Shown: positions 40,565 through 42,774 of the stretch, piece after piece
Layout: each line of letters opens with the position of its first letter
Position numbering within the stretch: the stretch's first letter is position 1
From: a virus
Length of the DNA: 42,774 nucleotides
Virus record (IMG/VR): IMGVR_UViG_3300009100_000020
Location: 1-42,774 of that record
Direction: 5' to 3' (one strand)
Made by a program: the position numbers and the translations under genes
The notes under the pieces: generated by a model
Told to the model about the DNA's origin: nothing
The model's database searches: none
Seen by the model: only the letters and a program-made list of their open reading frames with translations

Positions 40565-42259
40565 TCAGCCAATCAACGCGCTAATGTCCACCACCGCCAT
40601 GCCGCGATCGCGCGCGCGCAACCCCATCATCATCGCCAGCGCCACAGCGCCGTCAATGCGAAACCTGGCTTTCTCTTTGTCCAGCTTCCGATTACCCGCC
40701 GGATCCGTGGTCGCAATCGCGTTGCTCATATTCCAGATCAAGACCGGATTGGAATCGTGCACCACCTGGTGCTCGAAGATCGCGTGCTCGAGCGCATCAA
40801 TGGCTGGCGACATATCGCGGTAGCCTTGCCCCCAAGGCACCACACGCAAGCCATCGCCACCGCGTGGCAGCTTGCCAAACTCCTGCGGCTCGGTGCTGTC
40901 GCGAAATGATTGCAAGCCAATGCGGTCGAACTCACGCATCAGATTGTCAATGCGCCAGGCATCGTAAGCCAGCCCACGCACGCGATAAGTCACCGTCAGC
41001 TCGGCAATGAAGTTCGCTACGACGGCCTGGTCAATGCTGCGGCCGGGCGACGTCATCAGCCAACCGGCATCGCGCCATTGCACATAACGCTGATTGCCCG
41101 AACCAAAATCCTTGTTCGATTGCTCAACCAATAATTCGTCCGGTTTCCAGAAGAACGACTTCACCTTGCACGGATCCGTCACCGAGCCCATCACCACCGC
41201 GGTCAAGTCAATGACGCTCGACAAGTCGACACCTAGATAAACTTCCTCTTGCGGCTCGAATTCCACCTGGCCCGCACAGCTCGACCACTCTGCACGCGAG
41301 ATCAATGTAGATGCCGGATCAACCCGCTGATTCAAAAAGAGGTTTCTAACTTTCGGTTCCTCCGCAGGCATGCGGACGGCCTTGCGGATCCCGGAAATGA
41401 AATCTTCCTTGTCGCGAAATGACCCGAGCGCCGGATTGGCCCGCAACCATTCCGCCTCATCCGTCAGCTCGCAATCTTCCTTGGCCGCATGCAAGTGACA
41501 GACAATGGTCGGATCAATTCCCGCTAGACCATCGTCAATCAATTTCGACAGCACGTGCTCGGGGTCGTTGCTCTGTGTGCTCATCACGATGAACAGCGGT
41601 TCCTCGCGCGCACCGAAACTTGTATCGAGCACATCGTACAAATCCCGATTCTTGGCTTGTGCCAGCTCGTCGTACACGACCAAGCTGGGGGCGAATCCAT
41701 GCTTGGTGCCCGCCTCCGCGCTCACCGCCCGGTAAACCGAGCCGGTGTCGCGCGCCACCATGGTCTTGGTCGACGGCACCACATCAATCAACTCGCGCAG
41801 CTCGGGCTCGAGCCCAATCAATTGCTGGGCGAACTTGAACACGATTGCGGCCTGGTCGCGGTCGTTGGCCGCGCTGTAGATCTCGCCGTAAGTTTCCTTC
41901 TCCGGGCCAACCAGATGCGCCAATGCGATCGCCGCAATCAAGGCCGTCTTGCCGTTTTTTCTCGCCATACTGAGGATTGCACGACGCACCGCGCGCTTGC
42001 CGTTCGGCAGCGTCGGCTCGTAAATGTCTTTGATGAATGCCTTCTGCCAGCGTTGCAGCTTGAAGCGCTTGCCCTTGCCAACGCCGGACGGGATCGTCAG
42101 CAACTCGATGAAATCAATTACTCGCTTTGCGCGCCTCTTGCCCGCGGCGCTGCGCGTCACCTGACTGTTCAACCAGGTCGCCGAACTTAGATTTTTGTCC
42201 AACAGCGATTGGGTTGATGCGGGCTCGAGCCGCGGGGGTAAATCCGAATTCAATGGCAT
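40565..42259 (-). CDS. terL: terminase large subunit (HK97/Terminase_1-like)
   Basis: About 564 residues with the start at ATG 42259 (MPLNSDLPPR); a longer frame begins at 42298. The ATPase carries Walker A in SMARKNGKTALIAA and Walker B in SLVVYDELAQAKN, with FIVMSTQSND after it as coupling motif. The nuclease part has VYLGVDLSSVIDLTA with Asp as first metal ligand and the late KEKARFRIDGAVALAMMM with the last Asp. It cuts and pumps DNA into the prohead. It overlaps the small-subunit gene by about 146 bases, longer than usual, so the exact start is uncertain. Confidence 0.92.
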   Translation of the reverse strand: MPLNSDLPPRLEPASTQSLLDKNLSSATWLNSQVTRSAAGKRRAKRVIDFIELLTIPSGVGKGKRFKLQRWQKAFIKDIYEPTLPNGKRAVRRAILSMARKNGKTALIAAIALAHLVGPEKETYGEIYSAANDRDQAAIVFKFAQQLIGLEPELRELIDVVPSTKTMVARDTGSVYRAVSAEAGTKHGFAPSLVVYDELAQAKNRDLYDVLDTSFGAREEPLFIVMSTQSNDPEHVLSKLIDDGLAGIDPTIVCHLHAAKEDCELTDEAEWLRANPALGSFRDKEDFISGIRKAVRMPAEEPKVRNLFLNQRVDPASTLISRAEWSSCAGQVEFEPQEEVYLGVDLSSVIDLTAVVMGSVTDPCKVKSFFWKPDELLVEQSNKDFGSGNQRYVQWRDAGWLMTSPGRSIDQAVVANFIAELTVTYRVRGLAYDAWRIDNLMREFDRIGLQSFRDSTEPQEFGKLPRGGDGLRVVPWGQGYRDMSPAIDALEHAIFEHQVVHDSNPVLIWNMSNAIATTDPAGNRKLDKEKARFRIDGAVALAMMMGLRARDRGMAVVDISALIG

Positions 42260-42647
42260 GACGTAACACCTGCCTTGACGCTTCGCGCTCTTGCGCAATC
42301 AACGGATTTGCAAGTACGCGCGTCCCACCACCGTGCGTCTTGCCTTCCTCAATGACCAGCTCCCCATCGGCAACTGCTTTCTTCAATGCCTCAACTAACT
42401 CTCTCCGCACCTCAACCGCATGGCAATACCCCGCCAACGGCTCGAAATCGACCCGGCTCAATATCCTCATCTCAATCAACAATTCAGCAACGCGATACCA
42501 CTCCGCTTGACCTACCTCGCCAAGCCAATCAGGCGCGTTCGGCAAGTCCGTCACCCGCGGCGCTTCCACCTCGGGCGGGATGATTTGCTTGCCAGGGTTG
42601 CCGCGCAGCATCTTGATGCGCGCAGGAATTGGGGTCGGTGCCGCCAT
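42114..42647 (-). CDS. terS: terminase small subunit (P27 family)
   Basis: A 177-residue protein. MAAPTPIPARIKMLRGNPGK is the P27-family start, where the LRGNPGK motif is usual, followed by APDWLGEVGQAEWYRVAELL and EFGFTPAARARINPIAV near the end. It recognises the packaging site and feeds DNA to the large subunit. GAGG lies seven bases before the ATG. It is the first gene of the late run in the window. Confidence 0.88.
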   Translation of the reverse strand: MAAPTPIPARIKMLRGNPGKQIIPPEVEAPRVTDLPNAPDWLGEVGQAEWYRVAELLIEMRILSRVDFEPLAGYCHAVEVRRELVEALKKAVADGELVIEEGKTHGGGTRVLANPLIAQEREASRQVLRHAIEFGFTPAARARINPIAVGQKSKFGDLVEQSGDAQRRGQEARKASN

Positions 42648-42774
42648 GGATTGCCTCGCATTCGGTCAGAGAACGCCAGAGAAGGATTTTTCTTGCCGCC
42701 AGGTCATCAGACAGCGGCCACCCGAAAATCGCGGCCCTAACGCGCCGAATCGGTTTCGGGCGTCAAAAAGAACA
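42648..42774 (-). other. upstream edge of the terminase operon
   Basis: The last 127 bases hold the end of an upstream minus-strand frame (a stretch ending CQ-like MTWRQEKSFSGVL or TPETDSAR, depending on frame), but too little is present to name it. No promoter with good -35 and -10 boxes was found. This region may carry the cos or pac site, which cannot be recognised from sequence alone. Confidence 0.3.

Noticed and set aside
1-42774. tRNA genes, insertion sequences, integrase or attachment sites
   Set aside because: No cloverleaf-like sequence, transposase motif or integrase motif was recognised; a dedicated search would be decisive.

Overview
The window is most of the late (virion and lysis) region of a tailed bacteriophage or prophage with a contractile tail. 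The head genes are of the HK97 type and the tail genes follow the order of phage Mu. Base composition is GC-rich with strong GC preference at third codon positions. That fits a proteobacterial host, perhaps alphaproteobacterial, but nothing in the window proves the host. No integrase, repressor, transposase, tRNA or attachment site is visible, so lifestyle cannot be judged.

Layout. Almost everything is on the minus strand and is transcribed from right to left as one tightly packed late operon with many ATGA or TGATG overlaps. From the right end: terminase small and large subunits (42.6-40.6 kb); a small DUF2384-like protein; two small ORFs; a second HK97-fold capsid protein (39.3-38.2 kb); a glycosyltransferase and a methyltransferase (38.1-36.3 kb); a fused prohead protease-major capsid protein (36.3-34.0 kb); a portal protein with a long C-terminal extension that looks GNAT-like (33.5-30.9 kb); a collagen-like fibre gene (30.9-29.7 kb); connector, neck and tail-terminator genes (29.7-27.3 kb); tail sheath, tail tube and a frameshifted tail assembly chaperone (26.8-23.8 kb); two tandem paralogous tape-measure genes (23.8-18.4 kb); a split gpN/DNA-circulation pair, the gp44 hub and the gp45 spike (18.4-15.2 kb); a 1292-residue fibre; gp46, gp47 and gp48 baseplate proteins (11.0-8.7 kb); a tail spike and a second collagen-bearing fibre with small accessory genes (8.7-3.6 kb); and a lysis cassette (3.6-1.3 kb). 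At the left end a short plus-strand cluster (1-999) converges on the late operon: the end of a beta-helix protein, a small membrane protein and a sigma-region-4-like HTH protein.

How it fits together. The terminase pair packages DNA through the portal into a head built from the protease-processed capsid protein, probably with the second capsid paralogue as a minor or vertex component. Connectors join the head to a sheath/tube tail whose length is set by one or both tape-measure proteins, both of which carry predicted cell-wall-active domains. The Mu-type baseplate carries two large modular fibres and a spike. The small membrane proteins, a spanin-like protein and a multidomain endolysin release progeny.

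Most unusual points: paired duplications of the capsid and tape-measure genes; a sugar-transferase/methyltransferase cassette between the two capsid genes; a portal fused to a possible acetyltransferase-like domain; a collagen-like fibre gene in the head module; and two exact period-5 GGCNN arrays about 37 kb apart, each just upstream of the start of a minus-strand gene.
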